Notes under the pieces: model-generated
What the model was told of the DNA's origin: nothing
Databases searched by the model: none
Seen by the model: the letters and a program-made list of their open reading frames with translations, nothing else
Source: Oasisia sp. SBJ-2009
Lineage: Eukaryota; Annelida; Polychaeta; Sabellida; Siboglinidae
Assembly: GCA_964017155.1 (NCBI GenBank)
Contig: OZ024866.1
Span: forward strand, 20,974,326 to 21,038,325
Length of the DNA stretch: 64,000 nucleotides
Reading direction: 5' to 3'
Shown: positions 36,024 through 47,393 of the stretch, piece by piece
Position numbering within the stretch: position 1 is the stretch's first letter
Layout: each line of letters starts with the position of its first letter
Made by a program: the position numbers and the translations under genes

Positions 36024-36894
36024 GATGACAATTGAAATACACACACACAAAATTCCAAATGTGACACACCAGAGTAATCCAACCTAGTGACCAGCTGACA
36101 CTAAGCTCACATGGCTGCTGCAACTTTAGTGGGGTGGGGTACATCATTTCCTCCAATCAAGCGATTGTTTACACCAGTAGTCCCATGTACAATTGATTTG
36201 TGATTTACAACCCTCCCTGGATGTGATATGTCAAATATTTTGTTTCTACCAGGTGGCATCAAAGCTGGAACAGCCCACTTGTGCATCAGGCCTGCATTCT
36301 GCCCGCTCGTCGTTGACATGTACCTGTGCACGACAGGAAACGAGGCTGCTGTGTGAGTGTTTGATGTAACTTTTTTGCATACCCCATATCAGCACTAATA
36401 CACATGTGTCTTTGGAGCTGGCTTTAATTCGTGAAGTTTACACCCTTTTTTTAACAAATGGGATCTTTTAAAAGGCAAATGTTCAATATTTTTGGCCAAA
36501 AAACAAGCATAATGCAGAATATTAAAAAAAAATACCAACATTGCACTATAGTGATTAAATTCAGTGTCTTCAAGGTCGTCTTAGTGTAACCAATGTGACA
36601 CTGGGGTCAGAATTCATATAATATCAACTACTATAATTAATGTATTGTCCCACTAAAGCTCGTATATATACATCATTCATGACACAGTAGATATTTCTCC
36701 ACAACGGACGGGTGTGACCTTCAAAGACATGTCAGTTAATGTGTGCGGCTATACGGAAAAAATCCTTAGATGAATTTCTTTAATATATGCATTGCTTCAA
36801 TGTAATATATTTTTCGTGAAGATTTGCTCTATTCGGGCAATCTAATTGAATTTGGACTGGTCTGTTTCCGTGACAACATTGAGCAACAGACAAC

Positions 36895-37295
36895 ATGGAC
36901 GACGCGTTTGTACTCCATTACAAGGGGAAATTGAGGGAGAAAACAGTTGTGGCAGCAAATGGAGAGTGTTTGTTGTGGACTGGAAGTAGATGTTGTGTAC
37001 GGGGAGGGGTGGTTGGGAATTATGGGGTGATTTACGTTAAATGTCGCCAACTTCGTGGTCGTGGTTTGCGCTGGAAACTGATGAGAGAGTTCATCGTTTA
37101 GCATACATGTTGCACCACAAGGAATGGGAACTTCCGCCAGATATGCACTGTAGCCACTTGTGTCACAATTCTCTATGTATAAATGTCAATCATTTAATAC
37201 TCGAGACTCCATTTGTGAATGGTAACAGGAAGCAGTGTGCCAGAGAAAACATATGCTTAGGCCATGATCAAGCCCCACCATGCATTTTTTTTTAA
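36895..37295 (+). CDS. His-Me nuclease-like gene, unit 11, same GA frameshift
   Basis: It combines NRKQC of types A and B with the 9-T early stop of types C and D, showing independent variation of the T run or recombination between types. The GA expansion is present. Confidence 0.75.
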
Positions 37296-37586
37296 ATACA
37301 CATACCTTTTAAGAATACGAGGTAATGAAATTAATTGCAATTAGCATGTACTTACCATTGCATAAGTCGTTCATCAGTCTCCATTTCTTTTGATCAGATC
37401 TGTCTGTCTGTGCGTCCTTTTGTTGGCCCATACAGCGTTGTGTTTGCAGGTTGTGTCAGACAGTGTAGTCTTTCTTCTGTTGATCCGGGTCTGGCTTATT
37501 GTGTATTGTCTAATTGTCTGTGTACCCTCTGTGTATTCTCTATTGTAAGTAAATCACTGGGGTGTGACAACTCAGAGTTCTACTAA

Positions 37587-38511
37587 TTATGTGTGAGCTG
37601 GATAGGTGTGGTCGTCTACAGATCTGTCACGAAGACAGTAGGGGTGTTCTACCACAGTGCTCTTATTCACCTTGACCTTGACCTTGGGTTTTTTCACATT
37701 GACCTTGCTCTTGTTTGTTGTCATTTCTTGGTCCAGTTGGCCCTTGCGATAGACTGCCTTCTGTGCAGCCACTCTCGTCTGAGCTGAGGCCTCCCTCTGT
37801 CGCTTTGCTGCGTGAACGGCATCAAACCGTTTCCTCTTGTTTACTAACAAACGTCTCCTCACTGCGCGTCGGTGCATGTACATTCTGTGATACAATGCCT
37901 CGCGTTGTATTTGCGCAGCAACCCGTGCTACCCTGCCACCTCTAGTTATGGGTGCCCTGTTACTCTCCAGCTTCCTCAGTAGTGAGGCTCCAGTGCCATA
38001 ATTCAGCCTATCTATGGCTGCACACGCCCTGCCCGTGACATTGCGTGAGAAGTTCACATTCTTGGGAAGCGATGCCGATAGCGATCGGTTCAAGCCTTCA
38101 TTTCGGTTCGTGTTCATGCATAACTTCGTCATCTCCAGAGCGCGAACACCGAGTCTGATGTTAATCAGATTTCGTAGAGTCGCTCTGTCTGTGTCCGTCA
38201 TGTTCAGATGTGATATACGCCCTGAGTGTAAGTGCACTGATTTCTTCCACCAGTTCTTGCGTTTGCCACCAGCGCAGACAACAGAGTAGTACCGGCACTT
38301 CTCACACTCCCCACTGTAGCAGTCTAGTGTCGTCTCAATGACGCGAGGCATCAGTGAGGCCACCTTTTTGGTGTCACCAGCATATAGGTCATTCATCACA
38401 CTGTGTATTTGATGGCACCTGGTCTTCACGTCAAGTGAAAACATTTTTCTCTGCTCTTTTCGTATTACTGCTGTCGTCCCCGGAAACATGCGCTCACTAA
38501 ACTGCTCCTTG
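37587..38511 (-). pseudogene. Truncated C-terminal transposase fragment, unit 11
   Basis: This is the 3' part of a transposase gene cut off upstream by the duplication junction. It begins in KEQFSERMFPG and keeps the catalytic Glu block, the basic tail and the PYCLRDR end in one open frame (300 residues from the first Met). It lacks both catalytic Asp residues. The GTT tract here is 3 bp shorter than type A but in frame, so the full tail survives. Confidence 0.85.
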
Positions 38512-38520
38512 TTTAATTAA
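38512..38520. other. Duplication junction with TTT filler beside a palindrome
   Basis: Sequence left of 38511 is transposase core; sequence right of 38515 is the AATTAATTGC leading into the palindrome TAATTGCAATTA. Three T that belong to neither parent lie between. The same join occurs in unit 12 (43359-43363), so it arose once and was then copied. Short filler is typical of end joining at a double-strand break. Confidence 0.85.
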
Positions 38521-38772
38521 TTGCAATTAGCATGTACTTACCATTGCATAAGTCGTTCATCAGTCTCCATTTCTTTTGATCAGATCTGTCTGTCTGTGCG
38601 TCCTTTTGTTGGCCCATACAGCATTGTGTTTGCAGGTTGTGTCAGACAGTGTAGTCTTTCTTCTGTTGATCCGGGTCTGGCTTATTGTGTATTGTCTAAT
38701 TGTCTGTGTACCCTCTGTGTATTCTCTATTGCAAGTAAATCACTGGGGTGTGACAACTCAGAGTTCTACTAA

Positions 38773-40875
38773 TTATGTGTGAGCTGGATAGGTGTGGTCG
38801 TCTACAGATCTGTCACGAAGACAGTAGGGGTGTTCTACCACAGTGCTCTTATTCACCTTGACCTTGACCTTGGGTTTTTTCACATTGACCTTGCTCTTGT
38901 TTGTTGTTGTCATTTCTTGGTCCAGTTGGCCCTTGCGATAGACTGCCTTCTGTGCAGCCACTCTCGTCTGAGCTGAGGCCTCCCTCTGTCGCTTTGCTGC
39001 GTGAACGGCATCAAACCGTTTCCTCTTGTTTACTAACAAACGTCTCCTCACTGCGCGTCGGTGCATGTACATTCTGTGATACAATGCCTCGCGTTGTATT
39101 TGCGCAGCAACCCGTGCTACCCTGCCACCTCTAGTTATGGGTGCCCTGTTACTTTCCAGCTTCCTCAGTAGTGAGGCTCCAGTGCCATAATTCAGCCTAT
39201 CTATGGCTGCACACGCCCTGCCCGTGACATTGCGTGAGAAGTTCACATTCTTGGGAAGCGATGCCGATAGCGATCGGTTCAAGCCTTCATTTCGGTTCGT
39301 GTTCATGCATAACTTCGTCATCTCCAGAGCGCGAACTCCGAGTCTGATGTTAATCAGATTTCGTAGAGTCGCTCTGTCTGTGTCCGTCATGTTCAGATGT
39401 GATATACGCCCTGAGTGTAAGTGCACTGATTTCTTCCACCAGTTCTTGCGTTTGCCACCAGCGCAGACAACAGAGTAGTACCGGCACTTCTCACACTCCC
39501 CACTGTAGCAGTCTAGTGTCGTCTCAATGACGCGAGGCATCAGTGAGGCCACCTTTTTGGTGTCACCAGCATATAGGTCATTCATCACACTGTGTATTTG
39601 ATGGCACCTGGTCTTCACGTCAAGTGAAAACATTTTTCTCTGCTCTTTTCGTATTACTGCTGTCGTCCCCGGAAACATGCGCTCACTAAACTGCTCCTTG
39701 ATCATTTTCCTAAACAGCGACGACCCTAAGTGTGTAGTGTCAGCTTGTCGCTCGACATTTGACGTTGTTCCTGACATCCCTGCCTTCACGCCTTCGGCAC
39801 CGTGTGCATCTCCATCGGTGACGATGTATGGCAGTCCGACATCTTGTGCCGCAAACTGTCGCCCTATCTCAGCCCCTGCTGTATACTCGGAGAGAGGCTC
39901 ACTGGCTGGCAGCGTTGCCGTACAGTTTGCATGGCCTGGACATGTCACATTCACTCCTCGCCTCCTCAGTGAAGCACCCAGTGTGCATAGCTTGTTCTGG
40001 ATGCTTATCCCAACTATCTCATTCTGTGCTGTCTGCTTCTCGACAGCAACAGTGATCGCCTGGCTGGCATTCTGTCCTGCGTGATACGCTCCAGTGATGC
40101 ACGTGGTGTTATAGAGACTATCAATCGCGATATTTATGGGCGCATTCTCGGGTAGACCACGCAGCCGATTTATTTGCTTCACGTCTTCGCGTTTCTTTGC
40201 CAATGTCATCGTCGACGTTGTGTCACCAACCTTGTTGGCAGTTTTTTGCATGGCGCTGATGCATGGTGATGGCACATTCATACTAGCAAAAATTACTCGG
40301 CTCTTTACTATGCCTGTTGTACTCTCCTGTAATCCGACTTGCAGTCCAATGTTAGGCGCCGCTGGCTTACGGCCTCGCCTTCCTGTCTCCACTTCATGGT
40401 ACAGTTTATACATCCTTGATGTGTATCCACATTTCTTGCATCGTAGACAACACTGCCAACACAATCCTACTTTGATTTCTCTGCCACACTCGCCTTCCGT
40501 CACTGAATGCTCCTCGATGCACTCGTTGTACATCGTTTCCATCCGGCCTTTGTCGTACAGCCGCATTTCCTCACGTGTATCTTCTCCTCCTCCTTGTAGA
40601 TACACCGATGTCAAGTCGTCATTGTCGTGATCATCGCGGCGTGGCCGCAGGATCTTCGCCTCGCCAGAGTGCCCTTCTGCATCTGGCACCTCGATGAGGC
40701 CAGCTGGCGTCACTTTTGTGACGTGCGTAAACTCAGCTTGGGTAAGTCTGGGCATCCATCGGGCTAAACTTTCTCCATCTCCAGTCTGCTCTTCAATGCT
40801 GTCCTCTTTCTTGGACGCGTATGCAGGATGACCCTTCCTAAAACCACAGGCCCTTTCACTCTTTCGCGGAGACAT
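38773..40875 (-). CDS. MULE transposase, unit 11, full length 700 aa
   Basis: It combines the type B core (DLA missing, SLY, KEQF) with the type A 3' end (long GTT tract, basic tail, PYCLRDR). All DDE and Cys residues are present. This recombinant demonstrates exchange between A and B types inside one gene. Confidence 0.88.
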   Translation of the reverse strand: MSPRKSERACGFRKGHPAYASKKEDSIEEQTGDGESLARWMPRLTQAEFTHVTKVTPAGLIEVPDAEGHSGEAKILRPRRDDHDNDDLTSVYLQGGGEDTREEMRLYDKGRMETMYNECIEEHSVTEGECGREIKVGLCWQCCLRCKKCGYTSRMYKLYHEVETGRRGRKPAAPNIGLQVGLQESTTGIVKSRVIFASMNVPSPCISAMQKTANKVGDTTSTMTLAKKREDVKQINRLRGLPENAPINIAIDSLYNTTCITGAYHAGQNASQAITVAVEKQTAQNEIVGISIQNKLCTLGASLRRRGVNVTCPGHANCTATLPASEPLSEYTAGAEIGRQFAAQDVGLPYIVTDGDAHGAEGVKAGMSGTTSNVERQADTTHLGSSLFRKMIKEQFSERMFPGTTAVIRKEQRKMFSLDVKTRCHQIHSVMNDLYAGDTKKVASLMPRVIETTLDCYSGECEKCRYYSVVCAGGKRKNWWKKSVHLHSGRISHLNMTDTDRATLRNLINIRLGVRALEMTKLCMNTNRNEGLNRSLSASLPKNVNFSRNVTGRACAAIDRLNYGTGASLLRKLESNRAPITRGGRVARVAAQIQREALYHRMYMHRRAVRRRLLVNKRKRFDAVHAAKRQREASAQTRVAAQKAVYRKGQLDQEMTTTNKSKVNVKKPKVKVKVNKSTVVEHPYCLRDRSVDDHTYPAHT

Positions 40876-41746
40876 GATGACAATTGAAATACACACACAC
40901 AAAATTCCAAATGTGACACACCAGAGTAATCCAACCTAGTGACCAGCTGACACTAAGCTCACATGGCTGCTGCAACTTTAGTGGGGTGGGGTACATAATT
41001 TCCTCCAATCAAGCGATTGTTTACACCAGTAGTCCCATGTACAATTGATTTGTGATTTACAACCCTCCCTGGATGTGATATGTCAAATATTTTGTTTCTA
41101 CCAGGTGGCATCAAAGCTGGAACAGCCCACTTGTGCATCAGGCCTGCATTCTGCCCGCATGTCGTTGACATGTACCTGTGCACGACAGGAAACGAGGCTG
41201 CTGTGTGAGTGTTTGATGTGGCTTTTTTTCATACCCCATATCAGCACTAATACACATGTGTCTTTGGAGCTGGCTTTAATTCGTGAAGTTTACACCCTTT
41301 TTTTAACAAATGGGATCTTTTAAAAGGCAAATGTTCAATATTTTTGGCCAAAAAACAAGCATAATGCAGAATATTAAAAAAAAATACCAACATTGCACTA
41401 TAGTGATTAAATTCAGTGTCTTCAAGGTCGTCTTAGTGTAACCAATGTGACACTGGGGTCAGAATTCATATAATATCAACTACTATAATTAATGTATTGT
41501 CCCACTAAAGCTCGTATATATACATCATTCATGACACAGTAGATATTTCTCCACAACGGACGGGTGTGACCTTCAAAGACATGTCAGTTAATGTGTGCGG
41601 CTATACGGAAAAAATCCTTAGATGAATTTCTTTAATATATGCATTGCTTCAATGTAATATATTTTTCGTGAAGATTTGCTCTAATCGGGCAATCTAATTG
41701 AATTTGGACTGGTCTGTTTCCGTGACAACATTGAGCAACAGACAAC

Positions 41747-42147
41747 ATGGACGACGCGTTTGTACTCCATTACAAGGGGAAATTGAGGGAGAAAACAGTT
41801 GTGGCAGCAAATGGAGAGTGTTTGTTGTGGACTGGAAGTAGATGTTGTGTACGGGGAGGGGTGGTTGGGAATTATGGGGTGATTTACGTTAAATGTCGCC
41901 AACTTCGTGGTCGTGGTTTGCGCTGGAAACTGATGAGAGAGTTCATCGTTTAGCATACATGTTGCACCACAAGGAATGGGAACTTCCGCCAGATATGCAC
42001 TGTAGCCACTTGTGTCACAATTCTCTATGTATAAATGTCAATCATTTAATACTCGAGACTCCATTTGTGAATGGTAACAGGAGGCAGTGTGCCAGAGAAA
42101 ACATATGCTTAGGCCATGATCAAGCCCCACCATGCATTTTTTTTTAA
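41747..42147 (+). CDS. His-Me nuclease-like gene, unit 12, same GA frameshift
   Basis: This is a C/D-type copy with NRRQC and the 9-T stop. The GA expansion is present. Confidence 0.75.
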
Positions 42148-42545
42148 ATACACATACCTTTTAAGAATACGAGGTAATGAAATTAATTGCAATTAGCATG
42201 TACTTACCATTGCATAAGTCGTTCATCAGTCTCCATTTCTTTTGATCAGATCTGTCTGTCTGTGCGTCCTTTTGTTGGCCCATACAGCATTGTGTTTGCA
42301 GGTTGTGTCAGACAGTGTAGTCTTTCTTCTGTTGATCCGGGTCTGGCTTATTGTGTATTGTCTAATTGTCTGTGTACCCTCTGTGTATTCTCTATTGTAA
42401 GTAAATCACTGGGGTGTGACAACTCAGAGTTCTACTAATTATGTGTGAGCTGGATAGGTGTGGTCGTCTACAGATCTGTCACGAAGACAGTAGGGGTGTT
42501 CTACCACAGTGCTCTTATTCACCTTGACCTTGACCTTGGTTTTTT

Positions 42546-43359
42546 TCACATTGACCTTGCTCTTGTTGTCATTTCTTGGTCCAGTTGGCCCTTGCGATAG
42601 ATTGCCTTCTGTGCAGCCACTCTCGTCTGAGCTGAGGCCTCCCTCTGTCGCTTTGCTGCGTGAACGGCATCAAACCGTTTCCTCTTGTTTACTAACAAAC
42701 GTCTCCTCACTGCGCGTCGGTGCATGTACATTCTGTGATACAATGCCTCGCGTTGTATTTGCGCAGCAACCCGTGCTACCCTGCCACCTCTAGTTATGGG
42801 TGCCCTGTTACTTTCCAGCTTCCTCAGTAGTGAGGCTCCAGTGCCATAATTCAGCCTATCTATGGCTGCACACGCCCTGCCCGTGACATTGCGTGAGAAG
42901 TTCACATTCTTGGGAAGCGATGCCGATAGCGATCGGTTCAAGCCTTCATTTCGGTTCGTGTTCATGCATAACTTCGTCATCTCCAGAGCGCGAACACCGA
43001 GTCTGATGTTAATCAGATTTCGTAGAGTCGCTCTGTCTGTGTCCGTCATGTTCAGATGTGATATACGCCCTGAGTGTAAGTGCACTGATTTCTTCCACCA
43101 GTTCTTGCGTTTGCCACCAGCGCAGACAACAGAGTAGTACCGGCACTTCTCACACTCCCCACTGTAGCAGTCTAGTGTCGTCTCAATGACGCGAGGCATC
43201 AGTGAGGCCACCTTTTTGGTGTCACCAGCATATAGGTCATTCATCACACTGTGTATTTGATGGCACCTGGTCTTCACGTCAAGTGAAAACATTTTTCTCT
43301 GCTCTTTTCGTATTACTGCTGTCGTCCCCGGAAACATGCGCTCACTAAACTGCTCCTTG
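42546..43359 (-). pseudogene. Truncated C-terminal transposase fragment, unit 12
   Basis: This fragment matches that of unit 11 but has the short GTT tract, so it ends in RARSM after 263 residues from the first Met. It keeps the Glu block without the Asp residues. Confidence 0.85.
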
Positions 43360-43620
43360 TTTAATTAATTGCAATTAGCATGTACTTACCATTGCATAAG
43401 TCGTTCATCAGTCTCCATTTCTTTTGATCAGATCTGTCTGTCTGTGCGTCCTTTTGTTGGCCCATACAGCATTGTGTTTGCAGGTTGTGTCAGACAGTGT
43501 AGTCTTTCTTCTGTTGATCCGGGTCTGGCTTATTGTGTATTGTCTAATTGTCTGTGTACCCTCTGTGTATTCTCTATTGCAAGTAAATCACTGGGGTGTG
43601 ACAACTCAGAGTTCTACTAA

Positions 43621-45723
43621 TTATGTGTGAGCTGGATAGGTGTGGTCGTCTACAGATCTGTCACGAAGACAGTAGGGGTGTTCTACCACAGTGCTCTTAT
43701 TCACCTTGACCTTGACCTTGGGTTTTTTCACATTGACCTTGCTCTTGTTTGTTGTTGTCATTTCTTGGTCCAGTTGGCCCTTGCGATAGACTGCCTTCTG
43801 TGCAGCCACTCTCGTCTGAGCTGAGGCCTCCCTCTGTCGCTTTGCTGCGTGAACGGCATCAAACCGTTTCCTCTTGTTTCCTAACAAACGTCTCCTCACT
43901 GCGCGTCGGTGCATGTACATTCTGTGATACAATGCCTCGCGTTGTATTTGCGCAGCAACCCGTGCTACCCTGCCACCTCTAGTTATGGGTGCCCTGTTAC
44001 TTTCCAGCTTCCTCAGTAGTGAGGCTCCAGTGCCATAATTCAGCCTATCTATGGCTGCACACGCCCTGCCCGTGACATTGCGTGAGAAGTTCACATTCTT
44101 GGGAAGCGATGCCGATAGCGATCGGTTCAAGCCTTCATTTCGGTTCGTGTTCATGCATAACTTCGTCATCTCCAGAGCGCGAACTCCGAGTCTGATGTTA
44201 ATCAGATTTCGTAGAGTCGCTCTGTCTGTGTCCGTCATGTTCAGATGTGATATACGCCCTGAGTGTAAGTGCACTGATTTCTTCCACCAGTTCTTGCGTT
44301 TGCCACCAGCGCAGACAACAGAGTAGTACCGGCACTTCTCACACTCCCCACTGTAGCAGTCTAGTGTCGTCTCAATGACGCGAGGCATCAGTGAGGCCAC
44401 CTTTTTGGTGTCACCAGCATATAGGTCATTCATCACACTGTGTATTTGATGGCACCTGGTCTTCACGTCAAGTGAAAACATTTTTCTCTGCTCTTTTCGT
44501 ATTACTGCTGTCGTCCCCGGAAACATGCGCTCACTAAACTGCTCCTTGATCATTTTCCTAAACAGCGACGACCCTAAGTGTGTAGTGTCAGCTTGTCGCT
44601 CGACATTTGACGTTGTTCCTGACATCCCTGCCTTCACGCCTTCGGCACCGTGTGCATCTCCATCGGTGACGATGTATGGCAGTCCGACATCTTGTGCCGC
44701 AAACTGTCGCCCTATCTCAGCCCCTGCTGTATACTCGGAGAGAGGCTCACTGGCTGGCAGCGTTGCCGTACAGTTTGCATGGCCTGGACATGTCACATTC
44801 ACTCCTCGCCTCCTCAGTGAAGCACCCAGTGTGCATAGCTTGTTCTGGATGCTTATCCCAACTATCTCATTCTGTGCTGTCTGCTTCTCGACAGCAACAG
44901 TGATCGCCTGGCTGGCATTCTGTCCTGCGTGATACGCTCCAGTGATGCACGTGGTGTTATAGAGACTATCAATCGCGATATTTATGGGCGCATTCTCGGG
45001 TAGACCACGCAGCCGATTTATTTGCTTCACGTCTTCGCGTTTCTTTGCCAATGTCATCGTCGACGTTGTGTCACCAACCTTGTTGGCAGTTTTTTGCATG
45101 GCGCTGATGCATGGTGATGGCACATTCATACTAGCAAAAATTACTCGGCTCTTTACTATGCCTGTTGTACTCTCCTGTAATCCGACTTGCAGTCCAATGT
45201 TAGGCGCCGCTGGCTTACGGCCTCGCCTTCCTGTCTCCACTTCATGGTACAGTTTATACATCCTTGATGTGTATCCACATTTCTTGCATCGTAGACAACA
45301 CTGCCAACACAATCCTACTTTGATTTCTCTGCCACACTCGCCTTCCGTCACTGAATGCTCCTCGATGCACTCGTTGTACATCGTTTCCATCCGGCCTTTG
45401 TCGTACAGCCGCATTTCCTCACGTGTATCTTCTCCTCCTCCTTGTAGATACACCGATGTCAAGTCGTCATTGTCGTGATCATCGCGGCGTGGCCGCAGGA
45501 TCTTCGCCTCGCCAGAGTGCCCTTCTGCATCTGGCACCTCGATGAGGCCAGCTGGCGTCACTTTTGTGACGTGCGTAAACTCAGCTTGGGTAAGTCTGGG
45601 CATCCATCGGGCTAAACTTTCTCCATCTCCAGTCTGCTCTTCAATGCTGTCCTCTTTCTTGGACGCGTATGCAGGATGACCCTTCCTAAAACCACAGGCC
45701 CTTTCACTCTTTCGCGGAGACAT
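43621..45723 (-). CDS. MULE transposase, unit 12, full length 700 aa
   Basis: It is the same recombinant type as unit 11 with one private Val-to-Gly change (RRRLLGNK) in the basic tail. The catalytic residues are intact. Confidence 0.88.
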   Translation of the reverse strand: MSPRKSERACGFRKGHPAYASKKEDSIEEQTGDGESLARWMPRLTQAEFTHVTKVTPAGLIEVPDAEGHSGEAKILRPRRDDHDNDDLTSVYLQGGGEDTREEMRLYDKGRMETMYNECIEEHSVTEGECGREIKVGLCWQCCLRCKKCGYTSRMYKLYHEVETGRRGRKPAAPNIGLQVGLQESTTGIVKSRVIFASMNVPSPCISAMQKTANKVGDTTSTMTLAKKREDVKQINRLRGLPENAPINIAIDSLYNTTCITGAYHAGQNASQAITVAVEKQTAQNEIVGISIQNKLCTLGASLRRRGVNVTCPGHANCTATLPASEPLSEYTAGAEIGRQFAAQDVGLPYIVTDGDAHGAEGVKAGMSGTTSNVERQADTTHLGSSLFRKMIKEQFSERMFPGTTAVIRKEQRKMFSLDVKTRCHQIHSVMNDLYAGDTKKVASLMPRVIETTLDCYSGECEKCRYYSVVCAGGKRKNWWKKSVHLHSGRISHLNMTDTDRATLRNLINIRLGVRALEMTKLCMNTNRNEGLNRSLSASLPKNVNFSRNVTGRACAAIDRLNYGTGASLLRKLESNRAPITRGGRVARVAAQIQREALYHRMYMHRRAVRRRLLGNKRKRFDAVHAAKRQREASAQTRVAAQKAVYRKGQLDQEMTTTNKSKVNVKKPKVKVKVNKSTVVEHPYCLRDRSVDDHTYPAHT

Positions 45724-46594
45724 GATGACAATTGAAATACACACACACAAAATTCCAAATGTGACACACCAGAGTAATCCAACCTAGTGACCAGCTGACA
45801 CTAAGCTCACATGGCTGCTGCAACTTTAGTGGGGTGGGGTACATAATTTCCTCCAATCAAGCGATTGTTTACACCAGTAGTCCCATGTACAATTGATTTG
45901 TGATTTACAACCCTCCCTGGATGTGATATGTCAAATATTTTGTTTCTACCAGGTGGCATCAAAGCTGGAACAGCCCACTTGTGCATCAGGCCTGCATTCT
46001 GCCCGCTCGTCGTTGACATGTACCTGTGCACGACAGGAAACGAGGCTGCTGTGTGAGTGTTTGATGTAACTTTTTTGCATACCCCATATCAGCACTAATA
46101 CACATGTGTCTTTGGAGCTGGCTTTAATTCGTGAAGTTTACACCCTTTTTTTAACAAATGGGATCTTTTAAAAGGCAAATGTTCAATATTTTTGGCCAAA
46201 AAACAAGCATAATGCAGAATATTAAAAAAAAATACCAACATTGCACTATAGTGATTAAATTCAGTGTCTTCAAGGTCGTCTTAGTGTAACCAATGTGACA
46301 CTGGGGTCAGAATTCATATAATATCAACTACTATAATTAATGTATTGTCCCACTAAAGCTCGTATATATACATCATTCATGACACAGTAGATATTTCTCC
46401 ACAACGGACGGGTGTGACCTTCAAAGACATGTCAGTTAATGTGTGCGGCTATACGGAAAAAATCCTTAGATGAATTTCTTTAATATATGCATTGCTTCAA
46501 TGTAATATATTTTTCGTGAAGATTTGCTCTAATCGGGCAATCTAATTGAATTTGGACTGGTCTGTTTCCGTGACAACATTGAGCAACAGACAAC

Positions 46595-46995
46595 ATGGAC
46601 GACGCGTTTGTACTCCATTACAAGGGGAAATTGAGGGAGAAAACAGTTGTGGCAGCAAATGGAGAGTGTTTGTTGTGGACTGGAAGTAGATGTTGTGTAC
46701 GGGGAGGGGTGGTTGGGAATTATGGGGTGATTTACGTTAAATGTCGCCAACTTCGTGGTCGTGGTTTGCGCTGGAAACTGATGAGAGAGTTCATCGTTTA
46801 GCATACATGTTGCACCACAAGGAATGGGAACTTCCGCCAGATATGCACTGTAGCCACTTGTGTCACAATTCTCTATGTATAAATGTCAATCATTTAATAC
46901 TCGAGACTCCATTTGTGAATGGTAACAGGAGGCAGTGTGCCAGAGAAAACATATGCTTAGGCCATGATCAAGCCCCACCATGCATTTTTTTTTAA
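46595..46995 (+). CDS. His-Me nuclease-like gene, unit 13, same GA frameshift
   Basis: The copy has NRRQC and the 9-T end. The GA expansion is present even in this diverged edge unit, placing it before array formation. Confidence 0.75.
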
Positions 46996-47393
46996 ATACA
47001 CATACCTTTTAAGAATACGAGGTAATGAAATTAATTGCAATTAGCATGTACTTACCATTGCATAAGTCGTTCATCAGTCTCCATTTCTTTTGATCAGATC
47101 TGTCTGTCTGTGCGTCCTTTTGTTGGCCCATACAGCATTGTGTTTGCAGGTTGTGTCAGACAGTGTAGTCTTTCTTCTGTTGATCCGGGTCTGGCTTATT
47201 GTGTATTGTCTAATTGTCTGTGTACCCTCGGTGTATTCTCTATTGTAAGTAAATCACTGGGGTGTGACAACTCAGAGTTCTACTAATTATGTGTGAGCTG
47301 GATAGGTGTGGTCGTCTACAGATCTGTCACGAAGACAGTAGGGGTGTTCTACCACAGTGCTCTTATTCACCTTGACCTTGACCTTGGGTTTTT

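Larger units (their letters stand above)
33007..36673. mobile_element. Array unit 10 (type D, 3667 bp)
   Basis: This is the D member of the second ABCD block. It has a private A-to-C change (ACATCATTT) in the divergent region and lacks the CTCATTG change of unit 4. Confidence 0.9.
36674..41525. mobile_element. Array unit 11 (enlarged mosaic, 4852 bp)
   Basis: A 1,185-bp segment, from the palindrome at the end of the nuclease into the transposase core, occurs twice in this unit. The join at 38511-38515 runs from CTCCTTG through three non-templated T into AATTAATTGC. The left part is B-like (TATTCGGG) with a 9-T nuclease end. The right part is a B-type core with an A-type 3' end. Confidence 0.9.
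41526..46373. mobile_element. Array unit 12 (enlarged mosaic, 4848 bp)
   Basis: It has the same internal duplication and TTT junction as unit 11, but the left part is C/D-like (TAATCGGG, NRRQC, RARSM end). Only the junction and right part match unit 11, so the two units were shuffled after the duplication. Confidence 0.9.
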
